Assembly (NCBI GenBank): GCA_030340625.1
Contig: JAOPHQ010002912.1
Location: 38,215-102,214, forward strand
Reading direction: 5' to 3'
Origin: Merluccius polli
Lineage: Eukaryota; Chordata; Actinopteri; Gadiformes; Merlucciidae
DNA length: 64,000 nt
The stretch's first letter is position 1. Every line of letters starts with the position of its first letter. The notes below the pieces were generated by a model. That model saw nothing but the letters and a program-made list of their open reading frames with translations. It was not told the DNA's origin and did no database searches. Positions 18,694-29,200 of the stretch are shown in pieces. A program made the position numbers and the translations under genes.

Positions 18694-18972
18694 GACTACC
18701 CAGGATGCATAGCGTTGTCTTTACCCAGGATGCATAGCGTTGTCTTTACCCAGGATGCATAGCGTTGTCTTTACCCAGGATGCATAGCGTTGTCTTTACC
18801 CAGGATGCATAGCGTTGTCTTTACCCAGGATGCATAGCGTTGTCTTTACCCAGGATGCATAGCGTTGTCTTTACCCAGGATGCATAGCGTTGTCTTTACC
18901 CAGGATGCATGGCGTTGTCTTTACCCAGGATGCATAGCGTTGTCTTTACCCAGGATGCATAGCGTTGTCTTG
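18694..18972. repeat. 25-bp minisatellite, about 11 units
   Basis: Nearly perfect tandem repeats of ACCCAGGATGCATAGCGTTG plus TCTTT. Only a single base (ATGGCG for ATAGCG) varies in one unit. Confidence 0.93.
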
Positions 18973-19049
18973 ACACCCGAGGGGCGGGAAATGGACACGA
19001 CTACCTGGAGCGTCTTCCTGTGTTGACTGGTCAGCATCAGCATACATTT

Positions 19050-19053
19050 ACCT

Positions 19054-19092
<39 letters not shown>

Positions 19093-19525
19093 TGTCAAAT
19101 CAGCACCAAGCGCAATAATGGCCGCTGCTCACGGCGCCGCACCATACTGCCCTGGCGCCAAAAACACAACGAACGCAGCAAAGTAGCAACGGGAGTTCGC
19201 TACAGGGTTATACTGTGTACTAAATGTACTATATGTACTATACTATATGTATTGTAGGGCCCAAGGTTGTACTGTGTACTAAATGTACTATATGTACTAT
19301 ACTATATGTATTGTAGGGCCCAAGGTTGTACTGTGTACTAAATGTACTATATGTACTATATTATATGTATTTTGACCCAGGGTTGTGTGTATAAATGTAC
19401 TATATGTACTATATTATATGTATTGTAGGGCCCAAGGTTGTACTGTGTGTATAAATGTACTATATGTACTATATTATATGTATTGTAGGGCCCAAGGTTG
19501 TACTGTGTAAATGTACTATATGTAT
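19050..19525. repeat. (ATC)n tract and 59-bp minisatellite
   Basis: (ATC)n at about 19054-19092. From about 19200 there are five units of a 59-bp repeat containing ACTAAATGTACTATATGTAC and TTGTAGGGCCCAAGG, the later units carrying small deletions. Sequence from 19526 to 20440 shows no gene and no recognisable element apart from a poly-C run near 19880. Confidence 0.85.
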
Positions 19526-20449
19526 CAGTGGTTAATCAGTAAAGTGGTCCCGGAACGCAGAGGGGTCCGGCGGCTCATTACGGGTTGGAGGTAACGGAAC
19601 AAAGAGAAGCCGCTGCCTACGGAGCTGCTTGGACTAAAAGAAACCTAAACAACGATGTTTGGACATCAGCCAATGCTGACCTGTGTTTCAGAACGACGTA
19701 ACGGTAACACTGCACCGCAGGAATGCGGAATGTAAAACAAATAAAAATAAATAATAATAATAATATTACACTGCAATATTTTCACAAGCAGCAATTATCT
19801 GACTGTCGGTTAAATTAACGGAAAGAAACTTGCAAACAAAACAGCAACGTGCTTGTGGGCGCATGCGCACACCTCTCGCCCCCCCCCCCCCCCCCCCCTC
19901 TCCTCTCCCCCCTCTCTTACCCTGAACATTTAAACACATCGAAAAACACGTCGAAAATGCAAACACAAGATTTTTGAGGAACTTAAATGGGGAATAAAGA
20001 CTAACAAGACACATAACAACATTGAACTCTGCACAAACAGTCGGTTTTGTTTGGCGATGTATTTGTCGGTGCCACGGGAGGCGGCGGATCCAAACTAAAC
20101 GGTTCCGGATCCAGGCGCCTCGCCGTTTGCCTATACGGTAAACTGCATTGATTGTCGACATATGAAATTATAACGCATCAATTCCATCTCTGTGGTTAAC
20201 TGTCCTGTTGTGTAAATAACATGCGGGTACAGGGCTCCGTGGTCGACCCTACTGCCATAATGGCTGTGAGCAAACTGTAACAATAACATCTACAGCTACA
20301 CCTGTACTTCACCTGTTCCGGCTCTCCTACGTTATACACGGAGCGGTGAAATGACGTCACCAACATGTATAGTTATGGGCATAGTGTCGTACTCAGCTCG
20401 TTTATTGTGTGCGGTATTACTTCTGTTGTTAGAGTCCATGTAGTGTGGG

Positions 20450-20670
20450 ATGATGTGGTCGGGTCCACAGCCTGCAGGCCTGCAGGTCCCCTCCAACTCC
20501 GGCTCGCTGTCCTACAACTACAAGGGGACATTTTCTACTGTCCTCTTGGCAGTTGGAGGAGCACAGGACCGTTTCCGGGTGGTGGACACCGGCGGATACG
20601 GGAGAACCGGCGACGGTGGGTCTCTTCACAGCTCCGCTTTTGGAGAGGGCCTCCGAGACCGGTAGCGGTG
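20450..20670 (+). mobile_element. PIF/Harbinger transposase fragment
   Basis: An open stretch translates with NSGSLSYNYKGTFSTVLLAV, then RFRVVDTGGYGRTGDGG and SAFGEGL. This is the DDE_4 core of PIF/Harbinger transposases, with the second catalytic aspartate region (VD.G.YGR..DGG). Only about 70 residues remain and no flanking inverted repeats were identified, so it is a dead fragment. Confidence 0.7.
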
Positions 20671-20790
20671 AGCGGTTTGGATCACATGGATGGTGAACTC
20701 GTACTGCCGGCCTCTGTACTTTGTTAAAGTAGTGAAGAGTCCTAAACAGTCAGCTGACCTCCGGGGCTGTGGAGAGCTGCGCCATTGCTG

Positions 20791-21575
20791 CTAACTGAGG
20801 CGTCTGAGCTTGCGGTAGGTTTCATCCGACGTCACGCCGGTGTCCGCACCGGTGTCCATCTCGACGGTCACAGGAGTGTCACTGACGTTTAGTTTTACGG
20901 TCCGTTGGCGTATTGGAGTCTGCGATGTAGATGTGCGTTGTTTTGACGTCTTCACCTCCTCAATGTCCGCCACCGTGACTGGCCTCCCGCTCCGACGCGG
21001 TTCGCTCACCCCAAGCTCACAGTGTGTGCGCTCGGGGCGGTCCTCACCGCACCCACAGCACGGTGTCGGTTCTCCGCCTCCATTGCCGCCGCTCTGTCTC
21101 TGTCCCCTCTGTGCTGCTGCTGCTGCTGCTGCGCGTGCGGTTTTTTTTCGCGCCACTTCGCTGAGGTAGCTATAGCATCAGCCGCGCTAGCCCTAGCCTG
21201 TTGGCTAACTTAGCCCCTTAACCCGCTGTGACTGTCTCACTGTCTCCACTGCTCTTTCCAACGTTGGGTCCGCTGTCAACTGCAGCTTCTCTCACAGTTC
21301 CTTGTGCAGAATCCCGATGAATAGTTTATCCCCAATATTGTCTATTTCCTCCGAACCGAACCGGCGGGTCTCGGCTAGCTCGTAGTGCTAATCTGTTCCT
21401 CGGCTGAGTCGCCTTGCTTTTGCGCTCCTCCGAGGTGAAAACGAGACCTTTCGTGGATAACGTTGACTTTCGGTACAGAGCAGTGATTTAACTTTCCCAA
21501 CACAGTCTCATAGTCGCCATCAGCTTCCTCTCCCCCCGAACACAACACACAGTACACTCCCGTGACCACCGCCAC
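20791..21575 (-). mobile_element. Gypsy-type retrotransposon gag-protease remnant
   Basis: On the minus strand, gag-like sequence (YETVLGKLNH...VIHERSRFH, then ELAETRRFGSEEIDNIGDKL and LQLTADPTLERAVETVRQ) runs from about 21560 to 21235 with an in-frame stop. A cysteine-rich knuckle (CCGCGEDRPERTHC) and a retropepsin start (VEMDTGADTGVTSDETYRKL) follow near 20800-20870. No reverse transcriptase follows. Confidence 0.7.
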
Positions 21576-21589
21576 GTTGTCCTCCTCCA

Positions 21590-21750
21590 CGAACCTCAGC
21601 TTGAACCGAGGATCAGCAGCGGAGGCCATGTGCAGCACTTCCTGTGTCAGTGGGTCACTGCTTTATTGTTCATTGAGGTAGTCCAGGACTTTGGTCTTGG
21701 TGGCTCTTGTCAGGTCTACATCATCATCTTCCACTTTCAAGATGGACACT
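21590..21750 (-). mobile_element. hAT (ZBED-like) transposase fragment
   Basis: The minus strand reads VDLTRATKTKVLDYLNEQ, a stop, then HMASAADPRFKLRFVEEDN. This is the C-terminal region of ZBED-like hAT transposases (DLTR..K..VLDYLN and LDPRFK motifs). The Gypsy gag remnant begins a few codons later in the same frame, so the retroelement appears to have inserted into the hAT copy. Confidence 0.6.
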
Positions 21751-21968
21751 GACATACTTCTCGGTACTATTAACACACAACCATGATTACATATATGAAA
21801 CATTACAATTATTGACATTGTTACAATTCATAACATTTTTTCCCACCACTTAGCTTTCTCCCCTATGGCGAGATGAAGTCTGTGGCCAAACCACTGGAGC
21901 CTCGTCCAGAGGTTCAGAAAGACTGCCCTGACTATGTTTGATATTTGACTATTGATTGTCGTGGTCGG

Positions 21969-22018
<50 letters not shown>

Positions 22019-22021
<3 letters not shown>

Positions 22022-22105
22022 CACATGTGGGAGGATGGCTGGGTGAAGGTGTGTAAGGAGGACGTCTCTGAGCTGACCCACCGGTACCAGAAGGTCATGT
22101 TCTGA
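22019..22105 (+). pseudogene. psmb8: PSMB8 last exon remnant
   Basis: Reads YHMWEDGWVKV followed by CKEDVSELTHRYQKVMF and a TGA stop. It corresponds to the C-terminus of PSMB8 (YHMKEDGWVKVE.TDVSDLL...). A TG tract lies directly upstream in place of a normal acceptor. The 3'UTR follows with AATAAA at 22232-22237. It converges on class I copy 3. A short open stretch just upstream (21867-21942, MKSVAKPLEPRPEVQ...) was not recognised. Confidence 0.78.
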
Positions 22106-23334
22106 CCTCAAGTTGAATGGACCCTCAGTGGTATCAGCCGACCAGCAGAGAGAGGACGGGTTCCAGTTCCACTCTCATAATGATATCAATTCATGATTAT
22201 CCATGCGCTGTATTCAGGAAGTCATGTTGTGAATAAACTGCTCCAGAGAAAAACATGATTATGATGTGTCAGTGAAATTATTTATAAAATGTATATTGAG
22301 CTTTAAAGGTATAGTCAGCGATTCTGGGGAAAGCATTGTTGATTTTATAAGTCAACACCAAAACAAATACACACAAATCCCCCCCCCCCCCCATTGGATT
22401 ATGATCAGCTGACTATACCTTTTGTTTTTTTCATGTAGTTTTCATGTACATATATTTAGTTATAAATGAATTAAATAGTATTGCTCTTGTACATTTATAC
22501 TGATTTGTAATAATAATTAAGTTTTGCAACTCATAGCCTAGCTTGTCTTGTTAGCCAGAATGCTATGTTACAGTGTTTCAAAACCAGTATTTATGGCTAC
22601 AGGCTCAGTTTGACAGTTTGTCATTTATCAAATATTAGGTATTGGGTCATAAATAACAGACTGGAATTGGAATTTTGGAAACTTTATTGACAGCAAAAAT
22701 GAAAAGAAACTGCTTCTAATATGTTCATTATAAATCACACAAAACCAAAACCCAAATGATGAACTCTAAAATATTGATATAAAAGACTGAAGTGATTATT
22801 ATTTACAGGTAAGTGATATATTGTAAGAAAGATCTCGTTGAGGAATCGTCGAAGCACATCGACGGCCGCTGTATTGATTTCTGTACTACAATAATAGTAA
22901 TCAACATTATATTAAAAATCTTGAACGTTAATATTACTTCATAAAATCATTCATGAGTCAAGCAATTCCTCATTCAAATATTAAAGGCCATAATTGTATG
23001 GAATTATTAAAATGATTTTTCGATAATAATTACTTTGATATATTATCATTAGAGTATACAATGATTTGATATATATTTACACTTTTCTTACAAATTGATT
23101 GCTTTCAAAATAAATGTAATTATGAATGTTTTTGTGATTTATCAAAGGTAGCATCTGAAGTTAGCTGAAGTCCCAAGCCTGCTGTAAGGATTATAAATGA
23201 TGATCAATCCCCTCCTTCTGGTTTAGAAAAGATGACCATGAGAAGCCTCTTCATGATTACATGTTGACCCTAAACAGCAAGGAAGCACAAGTCAGGATTA
23301 AAACATTTATCACTAGATATCACTGTTAATATAC

Positions 23335-24705
23335 TGTTACAATATGACTTACTGTCATGAAGTACTGTTACAATATTACTATTACTGTCATTAAGTACTG
23401 TTATAATATTACTATTTCTGTGATGAAGTACTGTTACAATATTACTATTACTGTGATGATGTACTGTTATAATATTACTATTACTGTGATGAAGTACTGT
23501 TATAATATTATTACTGTCATGAAGTACTGTTACAATATTACTATTACTGTGATGAAGTACTGTTACAATATTACTATTACTGTGATGAAGTACTGTTATA
23601 ATATTAATATTACTGTGATGAAGTACTGTTACAATATTACTATTACTGTGATGAAGTAGTTATAATATTAATATTACTGTCATTAAGTACTGTTACCATA
23701 TTACTATTACTGTGATGAAGTACTGTTATAATATTACTATTACTGTGATGAAGTACTGTTAAAATATTACTATTAGTGTGATGAAGTACTGTTATAATAT
23801 TACTATTACTGTGATGAAGTACTGTTATAATATTACCATTACTGTGATGAAGTAGATATAATATTACTATTACTGTGATGAAGTACTGTTATAATATTAA
23901 TATTACTGTGATGAAGTACTGTTACAATATTACTGTTACTGTGATGAAGTACTGTTATAATATTAATATTACTGTGATGAAGTACTGTTATAATATTACC
24001 ATTACTGTGATGAAGTAGATATAATATTACTATTACTGTGATGAAGTACTGTTATAATATTACTATTACTGTGATGAAGTAGTTTTACAATATTACTGTC
24101 ACTGTGATGAAGTACTGTTATAATATTACTATTACTGTGATGAAGTACTGTTATAATATTACTATTAGTGTGATGAAGTACTGTTACAATATTACTATTA
24201 GTGTGATGAAGTACTGTTACAATATTACTATTAGTGTGATGAAGTACTGTTACAATATGACTATTACTGTGATGACGTACTGTTATAATATTAATATTAC
24301 TGTGATGAAGTACTGTTACAATATTACTATTAGTGTGATGAAGTACTGTTGTAATATTACTATTACTGTGATGAAGTACTGTTATAATATTAATATTACT
24401 GTGATGAAGTACTGTTACAATATTACTATTAGTGTGATGAAGTACTGTTATAATATTACTATTACTGTGATGAAGTACTGTTATAATATTACTATTACTG
24501 TGATGAAGTAGTTTTACAATATTACTGTCACTGTGATGAAGTACTGTTATAATATTACTATTACTGTGATGAAGTACTGTTACAATATTACTATTAGTGT
24601 GATGAAGTAGTTATAATATTACTATTACTGTGATGAAGTACTGTTATAATATTACTATTAGTGTGATGAAGTACTTTTACAATATTACTATTACTGTAAT
24701 GCTGT
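23335..24705. repeat. 33-bp minisatellite, about 41 units, 3' flank of copy 3
   Basis: Large array of the 33-bp repeat seen at the window start, with variants (ATTAGTGTG, TTAATATTACTG, short units lacking CTG). It lies between the PSMB8 3'UTR block and the copy 3 stop codon at 24770. Confidence 0.93.
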
Positions 24706-24769
24706 ACTGTATCTATATAATCACCCTCCCACCCATCCTCTAAAACATTGTGATGTCACCAAATACTGA

Positions 24770-24935
24770 CTATGTGTTGAGAGGTTGGGCCTCAGGAGCT
24801 GGACTCTGTTCCTCACTGTTCCCAGAGCTGCTGTGAGAACCTGGTAAGTAGCAGAACGTGAGGAGGAGAAGTCATGAAGTTATCTGGATCAACAGAGCTG
24901 TATAGTCCAGTGAGCTCCATGTACCTAGATCAACA

Positions 24936-24973
<38 letters not shown>

Positions 24974-25105
24974 TTAGTAGTAATAGTAGTAGTAGTAGTA
25001 GTAGTAGTGGTAGTGGTAGTAGTAGCAGTAGTAGTAGTAGTAGTAGTAGTGGTAGTAGTAGTAGTCGTAGTAGTAGTAGCAGTAGTAGTAGTAGTAGTAG
25101 TAGTG

Positions 25106-25156
<51 letters not shown>

Positions 25157-26177
25157 TTAATCATAAGAGCAGGACTGCAGTAAAAACACATTGAACTCAC
25201 CAGCGAGTCGGTGTTTGGCTGAACCTAAGGATGAAGAGAAATGATGAGTGTGTAACAGTGGTAAACATCCTAATGTTATTATACGTCTACCAATCAGATG
25301 ATAGTGTGGTAAACATCCTAATGTTATTATACGTCTACCAATCAGATGATAGTGTGGTAAACATCCTAATGTTATTGTCTACCAATCAGATGATAGTGTG
25401 ATTCACTCACCGCTCCTCTTCTTGTACACAAAGACTCCAGCAACACCAACAGCAGCAACAGCAGCGAGGACGAGAACAGCGATGATGATGGGGGTGGTGA
25501 TGTCATTCTGGACCCCTTCAGGTAAACCAAGAAAAGAAAATGAGGTGTGTGATAATATTCCGTGTTGGACAGTCCTTCCATCACTTCACCACATATCTGC
25601 AGGTCAGTGTACAGACACATGCTGCTACACACATGATATATATATTCAGAATCTCCTGGAGCTCAGGGTCATGTGACCTGCCGCTGACACTGATCCTAGC
25701 CTTGTCCTCTCACTACGACTCATTTACCCACAATGCACCGTGGTCCACCAACGTGGTCCGCTGTGTTTACCACGTGGCTTCAGGTGTGTCCAGGTAGACC
25801 AGTGGTTGTGATGAGGTCAGGTGGAGGTGGTGAGACAGGTGTTCCTACCTCCATCCCTTCCAGGGCCGGTCTTTCCCCAGTTGGTCCTGACGAGGGCCGG
25901 GTCCAGTCGGGTAGAGATGTCCTCGATGCCTTTCAGCTGGACCACACACTCGTACCTCCGCCAGTCCTCCCGTGGGACCGACGTCAGGTCCAGGTCCACG
26001 CTGACCTGGAAGGTCCCGTCGGGGTTGGGGAGGACCTCCCCATGGTCCACATGCTCATAAAGCTCATCGCCGTCTCTCCTCCAGAACACCACCACCTTGT
26101 CAGGGTAGAAGCCTGTAGCATGGCACACCACTGGGGAGGAGGGTCTCCTCTGGAGGAGAGACACCTCAGGATGCTCT

Positions 26178-26213
<36 letters not shown>

Positions 26214-29200
26214 GAATATCAGAGAATATCATCCGTAATAAAGTCACTTGAGGAAAAGTCAGAAAGTAGCTCAAATAAAATGTACTTAAGTACCAACAGT
26301 ATTTCTCTGGGTTAAACTGTACTTAAGTATCAACAGTATTTCTCTGGGTTAAACTGTACTTAAGTATCAACAGTATTTCTGTGGGTTAAACTGTACTTAA
26401 GTGTCAGTAGTAACAGTAAACAGTACATATGTCGGGAGGGTCGTGGTCATAATCGTCACTAATTTCAGAACAAAGATTTAACATTTCCAAACGTTTTGGA
26501 ATAAATCAAATAAAGGAAATGTTTATTTTGACAGTGAGAAACAAAGTCGGCTGTTAAAAGGAAATCAAACAGACGGCATCGCCTGTCCAGGCGTCTTTCC
26601 GACGGCGGCGGTTGAGTCAAATCAAATGAAGGAGCCGTTCTTAACTGAAGGGATTCGGCCAAAATGCGCTTTTCTGGGCGCGTCCCAGCGTTGTCCCCGT
26701 TAAAGAAACAAACAAGTAAACAAACAACGCGGAAAACAACCAAATGGGTTTTGTTTCTACTCAACAAGTGATGTCATCGGTGTCCGAACACCGCGTTACC
26801 CCGGTAACAGCGACTACCGCGGCAAGCCTAGTACCTGGGCCCACCGGGTCATGTGACTACCTGTTCTCTGCAGAGTGCTCTTCCCATAGTCCAGGTACTT
26901 CTTCAGCCAATCAACACACTCCTTGTTGTAGTAGTTCTTATCATGTTCTAACCGAGCTCTATCCTGATCCAATCTCAGTTTGGTGAAGACAGCCTGTGGT
27001 GTTGGAGCGATCCATCTCAGGTTCTTCAGGTCCAACACTAGGAAGTCCTCCCCATCATAACCAAACTGGACATAACCATCAGTGGTATCATCCTCATCAT
27101 CCCACTCACAACCATCCATCCTCTGAAACATGTGGACACCTGAGAGAGAGAGAGAGAGAGAGAGAGACCTTAACTGTCTGTCTGTAGATTAACTGTCTGT
27201 AGAATAACTGTCTCTCTGGAGGATAACTGTCTGTAGGTTAACTGTCTGTCTGTAGGTTACCTGTCTGTCTGTAGGTTAACTGTCTGTCTGGAGGTTAATT
27301 GTCTGTAGGTTACCTGTCAGTCTGGAGCTTAACAGTCTGTCTGGAGGTTGACTGTCTGTAGATGAACTGTGTCTGGAGGTTACCTGTCTGTAGGTTAAAT
27401 GTCTGTCTGTAGGTTACCTGTGAACTATCTGTAGGGTAACTGTCTGTCTGGAGGCTAACTGTCTGTCTGTAGATTAACTGTTTGTCTGGAGGCTAACTGT
27501 CTGTCTGTAGGTTAACTGTCTGTCTGTAGGTTAACTGTCTGTATGGAGGCTAACTGTCTGTAGGTTAACTGTCTGTATGGAGGCTAACTGTCTGTATGGA
27601 GGCTAACTGTCTGTAGGTTAGCTGTCTGTCTGTAGGTTACCTGTGTGTCTGTAGGTTAACTGTCTGTAGAAAAACTGTCTCTCTGAAGGCTAACCGTCTG
27701 TAGGTTAGCTGTCTGTCTGTAGGTTAACTGTCTGTCTGTAGGTTAACTGTCTGTATGGAGGCTAACTGTCTGTAGGTTAGCTGTCTGTCTGTAGGTTACC
27801 TGTGTGTCTGTAGGTTAACTGTCTGTAGAAAAACTGTCTCTCTGAAGGCTAACTGTCTGTAGGTTACCTGTCTGTCTGTAGGTTACTGCCTGTCTGTAAG
27901 TTAACTGTCTGTCTGTAGGTTAACTGTCTGTAGATTAACTGTGTCTGGAGGTTAACTGTCTGGAGGTTAAATGTCTGTCTGTAGGTTAACTGTCTGTCTG
28001 GAGGCGAACTGCCTGTCTGTAGACTAACTGTCTGTCTGTAGATTAACTGTCTATCTGGAGGCTAACTCTCTGTAGGTTACCTGTCTGTCTGTATGTTAAC
28101 TGTCTGTAGATTAACTGTCTGTCTGGAGGCTAACTGTCTGACTGTAGGTTACCTGTCTGTCTGTAGATTAACTGTCTGTAGGTTACCTGTCTGTCTGTAG
28201 ATTAACTGTCTGTAGGTTAACTGTCTGTCTGGAGGTTAACTGTCTGTAGATTAACTGTCTGTCTGTAGATTAACTGTCTGTCTGGAGGGTAACTGTCTGT
28301 CTGGAGGGTAACTGTCTGTAGGTTAACTGTCTGTCTGTAGGTTAACTGTCTGTATGGAGGCTAACTGTCTGTAGATTAGCTGTCTGTCTATAGGTTACCT
28401 GTGTGTCTGTAGGTTAACTGTCTGTAGAAAAACTGTCTCTCTGAAGGCTAACCGTCTGTAGGTTAGCTGTCTGTCTGTAGGTTAACTGTCTGTAGGTTAA
28501 CTGTCTGTATGGAGGCTAACTGTCTGTAGGTTAGCGGTCTGTCTGTAGGTTACCTGTGTGTCTGTAGGTTAACTGTCTGTAGAAAAACGGTCTCTCTGAA
28601 GGCTAACTGTCTGTAGGTTACCTGTCTGTCTGTAGGTTACTGCCTGTCTGTAAGTTAACTGTCTGTCTGTAGGTTAACTGTCTGTAGATTAACTGTGTCT
28701 GGAGGTTAACTGTCTGTAGGTTAAATGTCTGTCTGGAGGCGAACTGCCTGTCTGTAGACTAACTGTCTGTCTGTAGTTTAACTGTCTATCTGGAGGCTAA
28801 CTCTCTGTAGGTTAACTGTCTGTCTGTATGTTAACTGTCTGTAGATTAACTGTCTGTCTGGAGGCTAACAGTCTGACTGTAGGTTACTTGTCTGTCTGTA
28901 GATGAACTGTCTGTAGGTTACCTGTCTGTCTGTAGATTAACTGTCTGTCTGGAGGGTAACTGTCTGTCTGGAAGGTAACTGTCTGTCTGTAGGTTAACTG
29001 TCTGTCTGTAGGTTAACTGTCTGTATGGAGGCTAACTGTCTGTAGATTAGCTGTCTGTCTGTAGGTTACCTGTGTGTCTGTAGGTTAACTGTCTGTAGAA
29101 AAACTGTCTCTCTGAAGGCTCACTGTCTGTAGGTTACCTGTCTGTCTGTAGGTTACTGCCTGTCTGTAAGTTAAGTCTCTGTCTGTAGGTTAACTGTCTG

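Noticed and set aside
23357..24511. Long open frames with repeating MKYCYNITITV-type translation
   Set aside because: The 33-bp unit is a multiple of three and lacks stops in one frame; the array is a minisatellite in a 3' flank, with frame-breaking short units in places.
24925..25200. Poly-Ser, poly-Val and poly-Thr frames
   Set aside because: Translations of the AGT trinucleotide tract.
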